Assembly (NCBI RefSeq): GCF_003014595.1
Contig: NZ_PYGK01000014.1
Location: 62,001-126,000, forward strand
Length of the DNA stretch: 64,000 nucleotides
Source: Chitinophaga ginsengisoli
Lineage (GTDB): Bacteria > Bacteroidota > Bacteroidia > Chitinophagales > Chitinophagaceae
Direction: 5' to 3'
Part shown: positions 15,148 to 23,651 of the stretch, piece after piece
Layout: every line of letters starts with the position of its first letter
Numbering within the stretch: the stretch's first letter is position 1
The notes under the pieces: model-generated
Seen by the model: only the letters and a program-made list of their open reading frames with translations
Databases searched by the model: none
What the model was told of the DNA's origin: nothing
Translations under genes and position numbers: made by a program

Positions 15148-15819
15148 GTGTACATTCAAATCATTTTTTTTTACATTATGCTGGGGATCGAATGCTTGCT
15201 TTTGATCCCCTTTATTATTCACTCTGACAAGCTTGAGAAAAGTGGAAAATGGGTCTACTATTACCTGATCCTCAGCGTTGTTTCCGGTATTGGAACCATT
15301 CTGCTGGCATACCTGTTGAAAAACAATCTTTGGTTTTACAATTCGATGTTCTTTCTCCAGTTTGTAATCTTGTCCTGCTATTTTCATGAGGTGATTAAAT
15401 ATCCGTTTGTCAAGATTGTCATTAAACTTATGGTTCCGCTGACACTCGCGGTAGTTATTCTCGATTATATCTGGTTTGAGGGCTCTCTAGCATACAATTC
15501 ATATGCGATCTCTACCGAGACATTCATTAAAATGGCATACGGAGTTATATTTTTCTGGCAGTTACTGAGGGACGAAGAGTTAATCAAGAAATCCATTTTT
15601 GTCAATATTTTGCCCGATTTCTGGTACAACGGAGGCCTGTTTGTTTATCATTGTGGTTTTTTCCTATTTTGCTTAAGTTATAATCTCCGATTGTTCACCG
15701 GCACAGTACTATTAAAAAGTACATCCGATTCTATTCTCGCCATAACCTTCATTGCAGGTATTATCCAATTAATTCTTTTATATATTGGCCTCGTGAAAGA
15801 AAAAAGAATCCGGCTATGA
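15148..15819 (+). CDS. Seven-helix membrane protein, candidate sensor
   Basis: A 223-residue protein (GTG start at 15148; ATG at 15178 is an alternative) that is almost entirely membrane-embedded. I count seven hydrophobic helices at about residues 5-24, 38-58, 63-84, 92-110, 121-140, 158-180 and 193-213. There is no recognised enzymatic motif. Its 3' end overlaps the start of the histidine kinase gene by 4 bases (ATGA), so the two products are translationally coupled and probably work together. The kinase has just one TM helix and no input domain, so this protein is a reasonable separate sensory module. That is inference only. Confidence 0.7.
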   Translation: MYIQIIFFYIMLGIECLLLIPFIIHSDKLEKSGKWVYYYLILSVVSGIGTILLAYLLKNNLWFYNSMFFLQFVILSCYFHEVIKYPFVKIVIKLMVPLTLAVVILDYIWFEGSLAYNSYAISTETFIKMAYGVIFFWQLLRDEELIKKSIFVNILPDFWYNGGLFVYHCGFFLFCLSYNLRLFTGTVLLKSTSDSILAITFIAGIIQLILLYIGLVKEKRIRL

Positions 15820-16619
15820 ATATTTCAGAATTAGTTATCATCGGAACGGCAGTGATGTTGCTTTTAAGCATCCTGGTAGTAGTATTGGTAATTTTCCAGC
15901 AGAAACAGGTTATACAACACAAACTTGCTATCCGTGATAAAGATCTGCAATTACAGAAAGAACGGCTGATGGCCATCCTTCAGGGCCAGGAGCAGGAACG
16001 CAAACGCATTGCCGAAGACCTCCATGATGAAGTGGGGGCGCAGTTATCCGTACTGAAACTCAATCTAAACCAACTACAACCTTTATTGAAGACCGGTAAT
16101 GGAGAAATGGAGCAGTTAAAGGAAACAAAAGATTTTACAGATACGATCATACAGCATCTCCGCTTCATCTCACAGAGCCTGCATCCCCAGGCCCTCGAAA
16201 ACCTCGGACTTTCCAAAGCACTCGACTCTTTCTGCAACCTGATGAATAAGAACAAACAGGTAAAAATCCTGTTTAAAGATGAAGGTGGACCGCAGGAAGT
16301 GGATCTTGAAAAAGCCCTGAACATCTACCGTGTTGTACAGGAACTCATCAACAACATCCTGAAACATGCCCAGGCCACCCAGATAGAAATTACTTACAGA
16401 AGTACCCCTAACATATTACAGATCAACGTAACTGACAACGGTAACGGGCTACTGCTACGTTCTCTGGACAATTCCCGTCAGAAAACCGGCAGCCTTGGAT
16501 TGAAGAATATTGAGAGCCGGCTGAACGTTATCGGCGGTAATATCAGGTACCTGCCCGGTGAAAACTGCGGTACAAATGCTGAAATTAGAGTGGAAAATTT
16601 CCAAAGACCTGAGGAATAA
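15816..16619 (+). CDS. Sensor histidine kinase, NarL/DesK (HisKA_3) type
   Basis: A 267-residue kinase. One TM helix lies at about residues 5-27, then a coiled coil (QQKQVIQHKLAIRDKDLQLQ), and the HisKA_3 dimerisation domain with phospho-acceptor His70 in RIAEDLHDEVGAQLS. The HATPase_c domain has the N-box ELINNILKHAQA, the G1 box VTDNGNGL and the G2 region GSLGLKNIESRLNVIGG. It lacks PAS, GAF, TPR or extracellular domains. It is coupled to the 7-TM gene upstream and followed after 137 bases by its likely partner, a LuxR-type response regulator. Confidence 0.93.
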   Translation: MNISELVIIGTAVMLLLSILVVVLVIFQQKQVIQHKLAIRDKDLQLQKERLMAILQGQEQERKRIAEDLHDEVGAQLSVLKLNLNQLQPLLKTGNGEMEQLKETKDFTDTIIQHLRFISQSLHPQALENLGLSKALDSFCNLMNKNKQVKILFKDEGGPQEVDLEKALNIYRVVQELINNILKHAQATQIEITYRSTPNILQINVTDNGNGLLLRSLDNSRQKTGSLGLKNIESRLNVIGGNIRYLPGENCGTNAEIRVENFQRPEE

Positions 16620-16631
16620 GACGATTTTTTC

Positions 16632-16639
16632 TAGCTTTG
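16632..16639 (+). promoter_or_regulatory. -7 box TAGCTTTG upstream of the response regulator
   Basis: An exact TAnnTTTG match in the 137-bp gap between the kinase and regulator genes, without a clear -33 TTG. It may give the regulator its own transcript with a leader of about 110 bases. Confidence 0.35.
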
Positions 16640-16756
16640 TCCTTGCTGAGCAGTCGATTCATCCTATGACTTTGGGACCACAGATCCCGTCATGGTGAGC
16701 ATTATTATGCTGTAAGCAAGGGACAATCTAATAAAATACTTAAACAGCCTCCCCCT

Positions 16757-17416
16757 ATGGTGAACAACATTAAGGTGGCCATTGCCGACGATCATAAGAT
16801 CTTCCGTAGTGGCGTTATTAATACCCTCACCCCGTACGAAAATATAAGTGTTGTATTTGAAGCTGAAGATGGGGTGCATCTGCTGCAGATAATGGAAGAG
16901 CAACAGCCTGACGTTATACTGATGGACCTGAAAATGCCCAATATGGATGGCATTGAGGCCACTAAAAAGGTGCGTGAAAAATATGCTAACGTAAAAGTGA
17001 TCGTGCTTACCATGTATGAAGACGATAACTTCATCGTACACCTCATTGAAAACGGCGCCAACGCTTACCTGCTCAAAAACGCTGAACCCGGAGAAATATA
17101 CGAAGCTATCTGCACCACCTACGAAAAGGGCTTTTACTTCAATGAGAATGTAAACCTCGCCCTCCTCAAAAAGGTGATGCACAAAAATAAGCAACACTTC
17201 AAACCTACCTTCCGTAACGAAGTCCAGCTGACTGACCGTGAGCTGGAAGTACTCCGTCTTATCTGTAACGAATTTACAACCCAGGAGATCTCCAAGGAAA
17301 TATTCCTGAGCCCCCGTACCGTTGAAGGCCTGCGCCAGAAGCTGCTGGAAAAGACCGGCGCCAAGAACATCGTTGGCCTGGTGATGCATGCTTTCAGAAA
17401 CGGGCTGATTGAATGA
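16757..17416 (+). CDS. LuxR/NarL-family response regulator
   Basis: A 219-residue two-domain regulator. The receiver domain (about 5-122) has the acidic pair Asp11/Asp12, phospho-acceptor Asp57 (DVILMDLKMPNMDG), switch Thr85 and Lys107 (YLLKNAEPGEIYEA). The GerE/LuxR helix-turn-helix domain (about 150-215) has LTDRELEVLRLICNEFTTQE and the recognition helix LSPRTVEGLRQKLLEK. It is the natural partner of the histidine kinase just upstream. The inverted repeats at 14505-14539 are candidate binding sites. The regulon is unknown. Confidence 0.94.
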   Translation: MVNNIKVAIADDHKIFRSGVINTLTPYENISVVFEAEDGVHLLQIMEEQQPDVILMDLKMPNMDGIEATKKVREKYANVKVIVLTMYEDDNFIVHLIENGANAYLLKNAEPGEIYEAICTTYEKGFYFNENVNLALLKKVMHKNKQHFKPTFRNEVQLTDRELEVLRLICNEFTTQEISKEIFLSPRTVEGLRQKLLEKTGAKNIVGLVMHAFRNGLIE

Positions 17417-17424
17417 TAAGTGGG

Positions 17425-17455
17425 TTGCCAGAATGATAAAGAAGACTCATATTTG
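17425..17455 (+). promoter_or_regulatory. Promoter of the DUF2911 gene (TTG-N20-CATATTTG)
   Basis: TTG at 17425-17427, then a 20-base spacer and CATATTTG at 17448-17455 (one mismatch to TAnnTTTG). The start site would be near 17461, which supports translation from 17480 rather than from the GTG at 17420. Confidence 0.55.
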
Positions 17456-17479
17456 CAGCAAATTAAACCACCAGTTGAT

Positions 17480-18316
17480 ATGAAACCTTTATTTCGTTAT
17501 CTGGCCGCCGGCTCTCTGCTACTGAGCGCACAGTTATCATTTGCGCAGGTAAAAATGCCAGCTCCCAGCCCTGGACAGACCATTCACCAGGACTTTGCAT
17601 TGTCATTCGTTGAAGTAAATTACTCCCGCCCTGCTATGAAAGGCAGGACTATCATGGGTGATCTCGTTCCTTATGATAAAGTATGGAGAACAGGTGCTAA
17701 CAACGCTACTACCATCACTTTCGGCGATGATATCACCTTCGGTGGCACCGAAGTGAAAGCTGGTAAATACGGTCTGCTGACCATCCCTGGTAAGACTGAA
17801 TGGACCGTGATCCTGACAAAAAGCCTGGATGTAACCAGCCCTGCTGCTTACAAACCTGAGAATGACGTTGTTCGCGTAAAGGTATCTTCCCACGCATTGG
17901 CTCATCCCGTTGAAAACTTCATGATCACTTTCGATGATATCACTGCAAGTGAAGCCAAGCTGCTGCTGATCTGGGATAAAACCGTAGTTGCGGTTCCTCT
18001 GAAAGCGGATGTAGACACCAAAGTGATGGCACAGCTGGATGCTGCTATGAAAGGTGATAAAAAACCTTATTTCCAGGCAGCTTCTTACTACTATGAAACA
18101 AACCGCGACCTGAAACAGGCGCTGACATGGGTAGACGAAGCTATCAAAGAAAATCCGACCGCTTTCTGGATCGCTACACTGAAAGCACGTATCCAGGCTA
18201 AAGCCGGTGATAAAAAAGGAGCAAAAGCTTCTGCTGAAAAAGCGATCGAACTGGCAAAAACTGCTAAGAACGATGACTACGTAGCGATCAATCAGAAGAT
18301 CATCGCTTCCCTGTAA
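17480..18316 (+). CDS. DUF2911 domain protein with TPR-like C-terminus, secreted
   Basis: A 278-residue protein from the ATG at 17480, with a signal peptide (about 1-23, ending LSFAQ). Residues about 30-175 match DUF2911, with the family landmarks VEVNYSRPAMKGRTIMG, YDKVWRTGANNATTI and GKYGLLTIPG near the start and a strand pair at FMITFDD. The C-terminal third (about 190-278) is helical, with TPR-like pairs (AASYYYETNRDLKQALTWVDEA and KGAKASAEKAIELA). DUF2911 proteins are common in Bacteroidota and have no established biochemical role; a periplasmic location is likely. A long bidirectional hairpin follows at 18357. Confidence 0.85.
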   Translation: MKPLFRYLAAGSLLLSAQLSFAQVKMPAPSPGQTIHQDFALSFVEVNYSRPAMKGRTIMGDLVPYDKVWRTGANNATTITFGDDITFGGTEVKAGKYGLLTIPGKTEWTVILTKSLDVTSPAAYKPENDVVRVKVSSHALAHPVENFMITFDDITASEAKLLLIWDKTVVAVPLKADVDTKVMAQLDAAMKGDKKPYFQAASYYYETNRDLKQALTWVDEAIKENPTAFWIATLKARIQAKAGDKKGAKASAEKAIELAKTAKNDDYVAINQKIIASL

Positions 18317-18356
18317 AGCATCACTGCTATTACATCTATATGCGTAAACGTTATTT

Positions 18357-18420
18357 GTTTCCGTAAACTAAAAAGTGCTGTATCACCCAGGTGGTACAGC
18401 ACTTTTTAGTTTACGGAAAC
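18357..18420. terminator. Bidirectional terminator with 26-bp perfect arms
   Basis: Arms 18357-18382 and 18395-18420 are exact complements over 26 bases; the inner CACC/GGTG adds about five more pairs, leaving almost no loop. Internal A5 and T5 runs in the arms provide U-tracts on either strand. It separates convergent genes (DUF2911 on +, SSS symporter on -). Confidence 0.85.
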
Positions 18421-18443
18421 CTTTTTAAAGTCTCCCGTCAATA

Positions 18444-20153
18444 TTATGCAGTCTTTTCTAATCGTTTGTTCTCGTCGCCCATAATAAGCTGGAATATAGC
18501 TGCAATACCGATCACCAGGAAACAGCCGATGGCATTCAGCCAGAGGAAGGACACAATGTCCGAGAGCCATATAAAGAATACAGCTATTTCAGAGACAACA
18601 GCCGCCCAGAATGTAGCCGTCCCTCCTATTCTTTTACAATAGAACGCCACGAGGAAGATACCCAGAATAACGCCATAAAACAGCGATCCCAGGATGTTCA
18701 CTGCCTCGATCAGGCTACCCAGCTGACTGGCGAATTGCGCAACCACAATACAGAACAGGCCCCATGCCACCGTCCACCAGCGGGATACCTGTAGATAGTG
18801 CCCGTCGGTCTCCTCCTTTTTATACATGCGCTGGTAAATATCGATCACTGTTGTAGAAGCCAGCGAGTTCAGTGCTGCGGCAATACTGCCCCAGGCAGCC
18901 AGGAAGATAATAGCAATCAGCAGGCCCACTAATCCCTTCGGTAAATTGTTGACAACGAAATGCAGGAAGATGTAATTCGTATCGTTTGTATCTGCCGCAG
19001 GATCCGCTTTTTTAATCAGGCCGATGGCCCTCCCGCGGGTCTCTTCAGCGGCACTTTCTGTTTGCTGCAGTGCGGCCTTACCACTGGCTATAGCGGCTTC
19101 ATCTCCTTTTTCAATAGCAGCCGCCATTGCTGCGACCTGCGCTTGTTTTATAGTAGCCAGCCTGTTATATTCGTTCTCCACTGCCTTAAAAGCAGTGCCC
19201 TGCTCTGACTTGTAGACCTTTTTTATCTGGGCCTCATTGAAAAATACCGGTGCTCTGAAATAGAGATAAAACACAAATACCAATGCCCCGATCATTAATA
19301 TCAGGAACTGCATGGGCACCTTCACCAGTCCATTCATCAGCAGGCCCAGACGGCTTTCTGTAACAGAACGGGCGGTCAGATAACGGCCCACCTGCGACTG
19401 GTCAGTACCGAAGTAAGACAGCGCCAGGAAAAACCCTCCTATCAGGCCGCTCCAGATATTATACCGGTCTTTCCAGTTGAAATCAGTGACAATGACGTTC
19501 AGTTTATCCATTTTACCTGATACCTTCAAGGCATCTACAAAGCCGACATTCTCCGGCAGCAAATGCACGACCATCCATCCGGCCAGGAACATGGCGGCAA
19601 AGATGATCACCAGCTGAAATGTTTGCGTATAACTCACCGCCCTGGTGCCTCCTGAAACTGTATAAATGATCAGCAGGCCCCCCATGATGATGTTTGTGAG
19701 ATAGATATTCCAACCCATCAAAGAAGACAGGATAATGGAAGGCGCATAGATGCTGATACCTGTTGACAGCGCCCTTTGTAAGAGGAAAAGACCTGAAGTA
19801 AGGGTACGGGTTTTCAGGTCAAAGCGTTGTTCCAGGTATTCATACGCCGTATATACTTTCAGTTTATGGAAGATGGGCACAAAAGTGATACAAAGCACCA
19901 CCATGGCCAATGGCAACCCGAAGTAATATTGCACAAAGCGCATCCCATCGGTATAGGCCTGACCAGGTGCGGACAGGAAGGTCACTGCACTTGCCTGCGT
20001 GCCGATAATAGATAACAATACGATGTACCAGGGCATTGACTGGTTATCCAGGAAATATCCCTGCATATCGCGCTGGCCGCGACTTTTCCAGACACCATAT
20101 AAGATGATCCCTACCAGTGTTACCACCAGTACAATCCAATCAGCTACGCTCAT
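18444..20153 (-). CDS. Sodium:solute symporter (SSS family)
   Basis: A 569-residue membrane transporter with about 13-14 hydrophobic helices. The start is typical: WIVLVVTLVGIILYGVWKSR, then QSMPWYIVLLSIIGTQASAV, where the SSS sodium-site helix lies, and FLSAPGQAYTDGMRF. A soluble, alanine-rich coiled-coil insert sits at about residues 325-395 between two helices, seen in many Bacteroidota SSS proteins. It probably moves a sugar, sialic-acid-like or organic acid substrate with Na+; the exact solute is not readable. It is the last gene of an operon with PIG-L deacetylase and two tiny membrane proteins, and its ATG overlaps the stop of the 38-aa gene (ATGA). Confidence 0.92.
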   Translation of the reverse strand: MSVADWIVLVVTLVGIILYGVWKSRGQRDMQGYFLDNQSMPWYIVLLSIIGTQASAVTFLSAPGQAYTDGMRFVQYYFGLPLAMVVLCITFVPIFHKLKVYTAYEYLEQRFDLKTRTLTSGLFLLQRALSTGISIYAPSIILSSLMGWNIYLTNIIMGGLLIIYTVSGGTRAVSYTQTFQLVIIFAAMFLAGWMVVHLLPENVGFVDALKVSGKMDKLNVIVTDFNWKDRYNIWSGLIGGFFLALSYFGTDQSQVGRYLTARSVTESRLGLLMNGLVKVPMQFLILMIGALVFVFYLYFRAPVFFNEAQIKKVYKSEQGTAFKAVENEYNRLATIKQAQVAAMAAAIEKGDEAAIASGKAALQQTESAAEETRGRAIGLIKKADPAADTNDTNYIFLHFVVNNLPKGLVGLLIAIIFLAAWGSIAAALNSLASTTVIDIYQRMYKKEETDGHYLQVSRWWTVAWGLFCIVVAQFASQLGSLIEAVNILGSLFYGVILGIFLVAFYCKRIGGTATFWAAVVSEIAVFFIWLSDIVSFLWLNAIGCFLVIGIAAIFQLIMGDENKRLEKTA

Positions 20154-20266
20154 GAAAATACTTTAGTGAACAAATAAAAGCCTGCTATCAGTAATGCCAG
20201 CCAGACAATTACAAATACGTACCACATCCACCAATGTGGTAGTAATGGCGGTCTTTCTTCTGTCAT
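20150..20266 (-). CDS. 38-residue single-pass membrane protein preceding the symporter
   Basis: A short gene reading MTEERPPLLPHWWMWYVFVI and ending LFTKVFS (38 residues). It has a charged/proline-rich N-terminus, the aromatic cluster HWWMWY, and one TM helix at about residues 15-34. Its stop (TGA at 20152-20150) overlaps the symporter ATG at 20153 in an ATGA arrangement, the signature of translational coupling. It is likely a small accessory subunit of the symporter, like the short proteins paired with some other Na+ symporters. That role is inferred. Confidence 0.75.
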   Translation of the reverse strand: MTEERPPLLPHWWMWYVFVIVWLALLIAGFYLFTKVFS

Positions 20267-20284
20267 AACAGATTATTTTTTCCT

Positions 20285-20446
20285 TTATCTTTTCTTCAAC
20301 ATGTTTCCGCTCAGCAATCCCAGTCCAAGACCTATCAGCAGCCCGATATGCACTCTTTTGATCTCAAAACCGATGACCAGTCCGACGATGATACACAGCA
20401 CCGCCGTTATAGTGAGCCGTGAGCCGTTTTCCCTTTTATTGCTCAT
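20285..20446 (-). CDS. 53-residue membrane protein between PIG-L and symporter genes
   Basis: A short gene reading MSNKRENGSRLTITAVLCII and ending SGNMLKKR (53 residues). It starts 10 bases after the PIG-L stop codon (20456) and ends 18 bases before the 38-aa gene. Two hydrophobic stretches (about 11-27 and 34-47, glycine-rich GLLIGLGLGLLSG) suggest a two-helix hairpin with positive ends. I do not recognise a family. Its place in a tight operon and its sensible composition make it a credible gene. Confidence 0.65.
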   Translation of the reverse strand: MSNKRENGSRLTITAVLCIIVGLVIGFEIKRVHIGLLIGLGLGLLSGNMLKKR

Positions 20447-20455
20447 TGGATGGGT

Positions 20456-22933
20456 TTATTTCTTCGTTGAAATCAGATTCACAAAAAGGCGGTAAGCACC
20501 AGGCACACCTGCAGGCAGTTCTCTGAAGAATGCCAGTGAGGTGTAAACATATCTGCCTTTGCCGTATTTCGCTACCAGCGTGGAACCCTGCAGCGCTTCC
20601 TCTCCTTTGTCGTGCATAGCAAACAGCTTTTGGTATGCCGGATCAGCCATCTGTGTGAAGTAAAGGCCCCTCTCCTGTATCCAGCCATCAAAGTCATGAT
20701 CAGTGATGTTGTTAGGATAATGCATGATCTCACTCTTAGGATCCAATACGGTCACCGTTGCCGTTTCATCCGTTACACGGTCGCGGGTCAGCGTGAAGGG
20801 ATAAGGTCCGATATCGGTGATCACCAGCGGAGAGCTGACGTTATACTGCACCAGGTAAGTACCGCCATTCTTCACATATTCCATGAGGCGTGGCTGCCAG
20901 TATTTAATACGTGGATTAACGTTATACGCCCTTACACCGGCAATGATGGCATCATACTGTTGCAGGTTGCCGTTCATGATCTCTTTCTCATCAAGTTGGG
21001 TTACTTCATAACCTACCTGTCTCAGGGAAGCTGCCACCATATCACCCGCACCGGGGATGTATCCCAGTTTACGGCCATTGTGCTTCAGGTCCACCGTAAC
21101 CACTTTGGCCAATGCTTCGGGGAAAATATTGATGTCGGGAATATGATCGTAGGCGATGGTATGCAGGCTTTGGGTATATATCTTACCCTCGCTGCGCACT
21201 TCCACACGCAGGGTATCAGTACGGTTAATACCGGCCACTTTCTGCGGAGCAATATGGAACGTAACGACAGTTTCATCTCCTTTGGATGACAGCTCATAGG
21301 ACTGCTCTGCTTCCTGGCTGGTAAACCCTGCCGGTAGCTGCAAACGCACCGTTCCTTTCGATTGCTGGCCCATAGCGCGCAGTTTTACCTGTACGGCCTG
21401 TGGCTGCGTTTCTTTAAAGATGAAGATATTGGTATTCAGTATCGCTACTACCGGCGGAGCCACCACCAATGGTTCGTATAATTCTCCCTTTACAGGGTCG
21501 GTAAATTTATATTGTACAGGTCTGGTCACAGTCAGTTGTTCTCCATTAATGCGGAGCTTAATGACAGCTTCCAGGGATGGTTTATTTTCCGGGTAGCCTA
21601 CCTGCATCGGATCTTTGATGGTGTAGATCCCGATCGGGTGTGGCGACTGCAGCCAGTAAGGCTGGGATACCGGCAGGGAAGCCGGCAATGTCAGCGCTTC
21701 AGGGATGGTACGCATACGGTTATACTCCAACGGCAGCTGGTTCAGCACGGAATCCTTACCATCAAAGCTGATCTGGTCTACTGTAACGTTGGTATGACTG
21801 TTACACAGCAGCTGAACACTGCCCTCCATCGGCTGGCCAGGCACTACTACCTGTGCATTGCTATAGGCCTCCATCCAGAGACCAGCGCAGGCGATGATCA
21901 GGGCTTCTGTTTCCTTCAGTTTCTGTGTGCGCCAGTAGCCTTCAGGTAAAGCCTGGATGGCTTTGCGGATTTCCAGCAGGGCTGGTACCGAAGCCGCAGG
22001 GTCTTCCATATTATAGGCTGCCTGGGCTTTATCGATCATTTCACCGATCGGCTTACCACCTGGTATGCGGGTCCAGGTAGTATTCACACCCTCCAGCAAG
22101 CTACCTACAGGTTTATCTCCTTTTACAGGACTGAAATATTCGTAAGAGCTACCCCTGGAAGCCGGTACGCCAAATCCCTGGCTTTTGTGCTGGGAACGGC
22201 TTTCTGCGGCTATTTCCCCATATCCGCGGCCCAGCAGGTAATTGAAGGTACCCACATTCAATTCAAAGAGCTTTCCGGCGGAATTATCTACAGCGCCGGT
22301 CCAGTTAAAGGTATTCCACATGATCCGGTGCGCTTTCCAGGGAGCGAGTACTTTCAGTTGTTCAGGAAAGCGTTTGGGGTCTGCAGCCGCTTCGAAGGCT
22401 TCTTCAGCCAGCATAGCGGAGGCGGTATGATGCCCGTGGCCTGCACGGCTATCGGGCGGGAAGCGGCATACAATAACATCGGGTTGGAACTTACGGATCA
22501 TCCATACCACATCTCCCAGGATCTTTTCTTTGTCCCAGATGGTGAATGTTTCCGCAGGATTTTTCGAGAAGCCGAAGTCCAGGGCGCGGGTGAAGAATTG
22601 TTCCGCGCCATCTATACGGCGGGCAGCCAACAGTTCCTGGGTGCGGATCAGGCCCAGTAATTCGCCCTGTTCATCCCCTACCAGGTTTTGTCCGCCGTCG
22701 CCCCTGGTGAGGGACAGGTACCCGGTACGGTATAATTTCTCTTTCGCCAGGTATCCCAATAAGCGGGTGTTCTCATCGTCAGGATGAGCGGCGATATATA
22801 AGACGCTACCAAGCGTATCCAGTTTCCTGAACTGTAGTCTGATATCTGCCGCATTTACGACTGGTGAGCGCTGAGCCCATGTGGTAGCGGCAATCAATCC
22901 TGAAATAAGTGTTAAAAACAATCCTTTGACCAT
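20456..22933 (-). CDS. Secreted PIG-L/LmbE-family deacetylase, large two-part form
   Basis: An 825-residue protein with a signal peptide (about 1-20, ending TTWAQ). The N-terminal PIG-L domain (about 40-260) has the zinc motif AAHPDDENTRLLG (His50, Asp52, Asp53) and the second metal site GHGHHT (about 166-169). A middle beta-sandwich region and a C-terminal domain with a Rossmann/glutamine-amidotransferase-like look (YDAIIAGVRAYNVNPRIKYW, MEYVKNGGTYLVQYN) follow. PIG-L enzymes remove N-acetyl groups from GlcNAc-type sugars; the substrate here is unknown. It leads an operon with two small membrane proteins and an SSS symporter, suggesting extracellular or periplasmic deacetylation coupled to uptake. 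Confidence 0.88.
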   Translation of the reverse strand: MVKGLFLTLISGLIAATTWAQRSPVVNAADIRLQFRKLDTLGSVLYIAAHPDDENTRLLGYLAKEKLYRTGYLSLTRGDGGQNLVGDEQGELLGLIRTQELLAARRIDGAEQFFTRALDFGFSKNPAETFTIWDKEKILGDVVWMIRKFQPDVIVCRFPPDSRAGHGHHTASAMLAEEAFEAAADPKRFPEQLKVLAPWKAHRIMWNTFNWTGAVDNSAGKLFELNVGTFNYLLGRGYGEIAAESRSQHKSQGFGVPASRGSSYEYFSPVKGDKPVGSLLEGVNTTWTRIPGGKPIGEMIDKAQAAYNMEDPAASVPALLEIRKAIQALPEGYWRTQKLKETEALIIACAGLWMEAYSNAQVVVPGQPMEGSVQLLCNSHTNVTVDQISFDGKDSVLNQLPLEYNRMRTIPEALTLPASLPVSQPYWLQSPHPIGIYTIKDPMQVGYPENKPSLEAVIKLRINGEQLTVTRPVQYKFTDPVKGELYEPLVVAPPVVAILNTNIFIFKETQPQAVQVKLRAMGQQSKGTVRLQLPAGFTSQEAEQSYELSSKGDETVVTFHIAPQKVAGINRTDTLRVEVRSEGKIYTQSLHTIAYDHIPDINIFPEALAKVVTVDLKHNGRKLGYIPGAGDMVAASLRQVGYEVTQLDEKEIMNGNLQQYDAIIAGVRAYNVNPRIKYWQPRLMEYVKNGGTYLVQYNVSSPLVITDIGPYPFTLTRDRVTDETATVTVLDPKSEIMHYPNNITDHDFDGWIQERGLYFTQMADPAYQKLFAMHDKGEEALQGSTLVAKYGKGRYVYTSLAFFRELPAGVPGAYRLFVNLISTKK

Positions 22934-23012
22934 TGCTCTTGTTTGTTAAACAGTGGCCAAAAATAGTGATTAAATATAGCCGTAAAAGAAAATGTGATAA
23001 AAGGTGAAGCTA

Positions 23013-23342
23013 TTATTTCTTAAACATGAAATAAACGGCGCCGAGAATGAATAAAAAAGAGATGAGATAGTTCCAGCGGAGTGGTTCCTTCAATACAAAG
23101 ATGGCAAAGACGGCGAAAACTGTCAATGTGATCACTTCCTGGATGGTTTTCAGCTGAAAGCCGGAAAAGCCCTCCTGGGAGCCATAACGGTTGGCGGGTA
23201 CCATGAAGCAGTATTCAAAGAAGGCGATGCCCCAGCTGATGAGGATCACTTTCCACAGCGGTACGTCTTCATATTTTAAATGGCCATACCAGGCAAATGT
23301 CATGAAGGTGTTGGAAATCAATAAAAGAAAGATGGTGCGCAT
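23013..23342 (-). CDS. DMT-family membrane protein (DUF486)
   Basis: A 109-residue protein from the ATG at 23342 (MRTIFLLLISNTFMTFAWYG); the longer frame adds residues without membrane or family character. Four TM helices: about 3-20, 30-45, 67-84 and 89-106. The patterns TFAWYGHLKY, EYCFMVPANRYG and LKTIQEVITLTVF are the DUF486 landmarks; the family belongs to the drug/metabolite transporter superfamily and resembles half-size EmrE-like units. It may act as a dimer. Substrate unknown. It is 80 bases upstream of PIG-L's start region on the same strand in the opposite order (it is downstream of nothing in the operon), so it is best treated as a separate unit. Confidence 0.85.
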   Translation of the reverse strand: MRTIFLLLISNTFMTFAWYGHLKYEDVPLWKVILISWGIAFFEYCFMVPANRYGSQEGFSGFQLKTIQEVITLTVFAVFAIFVLKEPLRWNYLISFLFILGAVYFMFKK

Positions 23343-23548
23343 GCTATTTAGTCTAAAAACGGGCACAAAGATAGACGATAGATCAAAAATAATCCCATTT
23401 AGAGGCAAGCATTATTGGAATTATCGTCACTATCGTCTATCAGATAAGTAAGATATCATGAGGGAGAAAACAGGAAAACCGGCTACAGCAGGTACGACAG
23501 ACATTGCTTATGCTACCGGAAGATCTGTTTCCTGTACATAGAATTTGG

Positions 23549-23584
23549 GAAAAAAATAAACCGGCCCAAAAGAGCCGGCCGGTT
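23549..23584 (-). terminator. Minus-strand terminator after the small regulatory-domain gene
   Basis: On the minus strand AACCGGCC pairs with GGCCGGTT across a 10-base loop and is followed by TATTTTTTT. It lies 68 bases past the stop at 23652. Confidence 0.75.
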
Positions 23585-23651
23585 GTTACAGGTCTCAACT
23601 TTCCTATCATGCTTAGGAGTTGTAAGTTTAAACGCTAAAGCGGTCATGTCA

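Noticed and set aside
16664..17389. 241-codon minus-strand open frame opposite the response regulator
   Set aside because: Overlaps a conserved receiver/LuxR gene; the sequence has no recognisable domain.
20612..21289. 225-codon plus-strand open frame opposite the PIG-L gene
   Set aside because: Antisense shadow of a well-supported gene; composition lacks family features and it has no promoter.
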